Below are positions 61,478 through 64,000 of a stretch of DNA of 64,000 bases, one piece after another. This stretch comes from Paenibacillus algorifonticola. Its GTDB lineage: Bacteria; Bacillota; Bacilli; Paenibacillales; Paenibacillaceae. The stretch lies in contig NZ_LAQO01000022.1 in the NCBI RefSeq assembly GCF_000971975.1, forward strand, positions 62,001 through 126,000, in the 5' to 3' direction. The first letter of the stretch is position 1. Every line of letters starts with the position of its first letter. The notes under the pieces were generated by a model. The model ran no database searches, was not told where the DNA came from, and worked only from the letters and a program-made list of their open reading frames with translations. Position numbers and translations under genes: made by a program.

Positions 61478-62223
61478 TTGCGAGTCGATATCGTTCGATC
61501 AGACGATAATGCTGGGCTTGGAAGGCTGCGGGAGTGTTTAAAACGAGCTTTAGATAACCAAAGCAACTATCCACGTGGTCGGAATGGTTGGCAGGAGATC
61601 CGAGAATACCTTCGTATATCAAACGAAAAAAAGACCATGCGCTGTATATTAATGGTGTTCGGGTATTAAGCCTGAAGGCTGGTGCTGACATTCCTGGTGC
61701 TGCTGCATTCCTGTCCCAGAGGATCGTTGATTTATCGGCAATTCCGGAGCCCAAGGGCAGACGAAGGTGGTCTTATCGTTTCTTTACATCTGTCATACCG
61801 GGAATAGCGCTCATTGTGCTGCCCAAATGCGCGATTTGCGGCTCCGCTTATATGGGACTGTTTGAGATTATTGGTCTAGGTGTTGGGAGGGGGCTGGAAC
61901 GTCCCTGGCTATTGCCGCTTATGGCTCTAATGATGATGGCAACAGTCGCTGCAACGGCATATCGTGCGCGTGAACGCAATGGATATGGCCCGGTTGCTCT
62001 GGCATTCGTTTCGTCCGCGTTGATGATTGCGGGCAAGTTTAACGATAGTCGTGCGGAGCTTTATTTTGGAGGGGGCGTACTGATCGGGGCTACAGCATGG
62101 AACGCCATTGCTTTGCATAAACTTTCAGCTTTCCAATATCAAATAAAACAAAGGTGGGTAAATCTATTTCATTTTCTAGTGAAGACTTTAAACTTGCTGC
62201 AACGCAAATCTACCCTGAAGTAA
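61478..62223 (+). pseudogene. MerC-like membrane protein with N-terminal soluble domain (frameshifted)
   Basis: A TTG at 61478 follows GGAGGG and lies 3 bases after the hemocyanin-like stop. The first frame runs to 61669; adding one A to the A7 run at 61626-61632 joins it to the frame that ends at 62223, giving about 248 residues. The N-terminal part (VDIVRSDDNAGLGRLRECLK, ALYINGVRVLSLKAGADIPG) looks thioredoxin/glutaredoxin-like. The C-terminal part has four membrane helices and LPKCAICGSAYMGLFEIIGL, resembling the metal-binding cysteine pair of MerC-type proteins. Its coupling to a type-3 copper protein suggests copper handling; this is inference. Confidence 0.65.
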
Positions 62224-62300
62224 TTTACTGAATCTGCTGGCTCTTAGCTTCCATTTGTCATACAATTGTTTCTGGTAATCTTATTTTCCAGAAGGAGTAT

Positions 62301-63539
62301 ATGATGAAACGATTGATTTGGCTAGGTTGTTTGTCTTATTTCATTATCGGGCTTGCCCATGTTGTGCTGGGCTCCGTATTGCCCGTTGCGCTCGAGCATT
62401 ATGGCAAAGCGTACAGCGAGGGCGGCACGCTCATTTTCACGCAGTTCGGCGGATTTCTGGTCGGGGTGCTGCTCTCGCCGTGGCTGAATCGCCATTTGGG
62501 CAAAAGAGGCGGGCTGTTGCTGGCATTTGGCATGCTGTTTGCCGCTGAATTTATGTTTATGCTGCTGCCGCCTTGGGGCTGGCTGTATGCGATTGCCATC
62601 GTAGCCGGTTTTGGTTTTGGCATGATTGAAGCGGTGATCGGAACGATTATAATCGCAGCGGTCAAAAATCAAACGGCCGTCGCGATGAGCCGCCTGGAGG
62701 TGTTTTTCGGCGTTGGCGCTATGGTAATGCCGCTAATAGCAAGCGGCCTGATCTGGGCCAATTATTGGCAGCTGTCATTTTTGGTCGTTTCACTTTTTGC
62801 AATTTTGACTTTGATTATGTGGGCAAAAGGCTCCTTCGGCGAGCTGGATGCGGTGCTGCGCAAGTCAGTCGCATCCGCTGCGGAGGAACGGCAGAAGGCG
62901 AAGCGTGCAGGCAAGCCGCTTTATCAGGGCAAGGAATGGGTTATTTTCTCGTTGTTTATTGTATTTTTCTTCCTCTATGTAGGGACGGAGATGAGCCTCG
63001 CAAACTTTATGCCCGCCATTCTCATTGAGAAGCTGGGCATGAAGGAGGCGGGGGCGACGCTTAGTGTAACCTGCTTTTGGATTGCGATGGCATTCGGTCG
63101 TTTGTTCGCTGGAGTTATAGCCGAGAAAATTAAATATCGGCTGTATATTATGGCAAGCTGCGGGGCGACCGTGCTGCTGTTCATCGTATTTCCTTTTACG
63201 AACCAGGTATGGTCCGCCTTCGTTGTCATTTTGCTGCTGGGTCTGGCGATGTCTGGCGTATTTTCCATCGCGCTCGTTTTTTCGAGCAAGCTGCTGCCGG
63301 GTGCAGAGGAATCTACCCCGAGCTTTATGATTGCAGCTGGCGGCGTCGGTGGTGCCGTGCTGCCGCTTACGATGGGCTGGGGACTCGACCACTTGCAGGT
63401 TAACCAGTCGGCATGGCTGCTGACGGGCTTTTCCGCTGGCTTGATTGTTCTAAGTGTGATCGCCTTTCAGCTTGACCGCAGGCAAATGGTCATGAAAACG
63501 GGCGGACGCTCTTTGGGAAGGCCGAAACACGAGACGTAA
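62301..63539 (+). CDS. MFS transporter (FucP/YfkF-like)
   Basis: Two ATGs (62301, 62304) follow GAAGGAG; the second has better spacing. The 412-residue protein has twelve helices, GKAYSEGGTLIFTQFGGFLV, FGMIEAVIGTIIIAAVKNQT, YVGTEMSLANFMPAILIEKL and PSFMIAAGGVGGAVLPLTMG. The pattern is that of sugar/drug MFS proteins of the FucP/YfkF type. The substrate is unknown. It ends in a strong terminator. Confidence 0.83.
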   Translation: MMKRLIWLGCLSYFIIGLAHVVLGSVLPVALEHYGKAYSEGGTLIFTQFGGFLVGVLLSPWLNRHLGKRGGLLLAFGMLFAAEFMFMLLPPWGWLYAIAIVAGFGFGMIEAVIGTIIIAAVKNQTAVAMSRLEVFFGVGAMVMPLIASGLIWANYWQLSFLVVSLFAILTLIMWAKGSFGELDAVLRKSVASAAEERQKAKRAGKPLYQGKEWVIFSLFIVFFFLYVGTEMSLANFMPAILIEKLGMKEAGATLSVTCFWIAMAFGRLFAGVIAEKIKYRLYIMASCGATVLLFIVFPFTNQVWSAFVVILLLGLAMSGVFSIALVFSSKLLPGAEESTPSFMIAAGGVGGAVLPLTMGWGLDHLQVNQSAWLLTGFSAGLIVLSVIAFQLDRRQMVMKTGGRSLGRPKHET

Positions 63540-63565
63540 AGCTTGCCGATGAAACGGTGATGAAG

Positions 63566-63602
63566 CTGTAAACCGCGATATTGCGTGGTTTACAGTTTTT
63601 TT
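63566..63602 (+). terminator. Intrinsic terminator after the MFS gene
   Basis: CTGTAAACCGCG pairs with CGTGGTTTACAG (one G-U) and is followed by seven T residues. Confidence 0.92.
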
Positions 63603-63737
63603 GCTGTTTAGGGCTGTTAATGGATGTGAAGCGAGAGGAGGAGCGTTATATTTTGCCGAATTTATGATTATGCCGATTAGTGACCGATATAAGAGGTAAG
63701 GGGTGACCTATTATTTTAGAAAAAGAGAGGTGAAGGC

Positions 63738-64000
63738 GTGTCTATTGTTCCTGTCAATCCATCCTTTGAAGTAAAGCTGTCGCCGCTTGGCGATACGGCG
63801 ATTATTGTGGAGCTGGGCAGCGTCATTGACCAGAAGACACATGAGCGTGTGCAAGCACTCAGCTCTTATTTGCGGCGTGAGCCTTTTCCCGGTTTCATTG
63901 AGCTTGTACCGGCGTTTGTAACGCTGACGATTTTTTATGATCCAATGAAGCTGCTGGCCCCAGTAGCCGAAAATAATTGGAATTCGCTAGCTGAAGCGGC
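63738..64000 (+). CDS. pxpB: 5-oxoprolinase subunit B / KipI family, N-terminal part
   Basis: GTG 63738 with AGAGAGG upstream; the frame runs off the window end. The 87 visible residues read FEVKLSPLGDTAIIVELGSV, KTHERVQALSSYL and GFIELVPAFVTLTIFYDPMK, the standard N-terminus of PxpB (KipI). With PxpA and PxpC this subunit opens 5-oxoproline to glutamate at the cost of ATP. The partner genes probably lie just outside the window. Confidence 0.88.
   Translation, partial: MSIVPVNPSFEVKLSPLGDTAIIVELGSVIDQKTHERVQALSSYLRREPFPGFIELVPAFVTLTIFYDPMKLLAPVAENNWNSLAEA

Noticed and set aside
1..64000. CRISPR arrays, rRNA and tRNA genes, prophage
   Set aside because: No regularly spaced repeats, no rRNA or tRNA-like stretches and no phage structural genes were seen by eye.

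Overview
The window looks like chromosomal DNA of a Paenibacillus-like member of the Bacillota. The grounds are strong Shine-Dalgarno sites with ATG, GTG and TTG starts, a puc-type purine catabolic operon, tandem T-box leaders, a CsoR-type copper box, a Zur-type box, many intrinsic terminators, and a secreted protein with a copper-amine-oxidase N-terminal-like domain. Identification is from motif reading only; no database was searched.

Layout. 0-3 kb: end of an MFS exporter and a secreted PKD-like protein. 3.2-17.7 kb: a nearly continuous operon for complete purine degradation. It holds an amidohydrolase deaminase, XdhC/PucA, PucB, the three xanthine dehydrogenase subunits, OHCU decarboxylase, urate oxidase, HIU hydrolase, allantoinase, allantoate amidohydrolase and a PucG-like aminotransferase, followed by adenosine deaminase and a ThuA-like protein. 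17.8-24.6 kb: ArsR-type metal sensor, copper ATPase CopA with two operator-like boxes, and small housekeeping enzymes.

24.7-34.0 kb appears to be an AT-richer accessory island. It starts with about 900 bp of non-coding DNA carrying a perfect 21-bp inverted repeat and ends at a decayed IS110-type transposase. Inside are an alpha/beta hydrolase, an IclR regulator, and a nitrilase followed by two small proteins that resemble nitrile-hydratase-like leader (NHLP) domains, an NTF2-like protein, a RidA-like protein, an FAD monooxygenase, a DMT exporter and a MarR regulator. Similar palindromes lie just downstream of the hydrolase and nitrilase promoters, suggesting one shared regulator.

34-43 kb: a YdeI-like gene with a probable frameshift, a secreted protein, a Zur-box-associated ABC importer of the nickel/peptide/metallophore type, and ilvB behind two complete tandem T-box leaders. 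43.5-59.9 kb: nucleoside hydrolase, thioesterase, ClpP, sigma factor, transporters and acetyltransferases. A purine-riboswitch-like leader with an enlarged P2 arm precedes an EamA exporter at 49.2 kb. A cupin gene and a large DUF5107/TPR gene are divergent.

60.2-62.2 kb: a frameshifted gene that clearly resembles the copper-B half and C-terminal domain of arthropod hemocyanin/prophenoloxidase, followed by a MerC-like membrane protein that is also frameshifted. The window ends with an MFS transporter and the start of pxpB (5-oxoprolinase). The most unusual parts are the hemocyanin-like pair, the variant purine riboswitch, and the nitrilase/NHLP operon.
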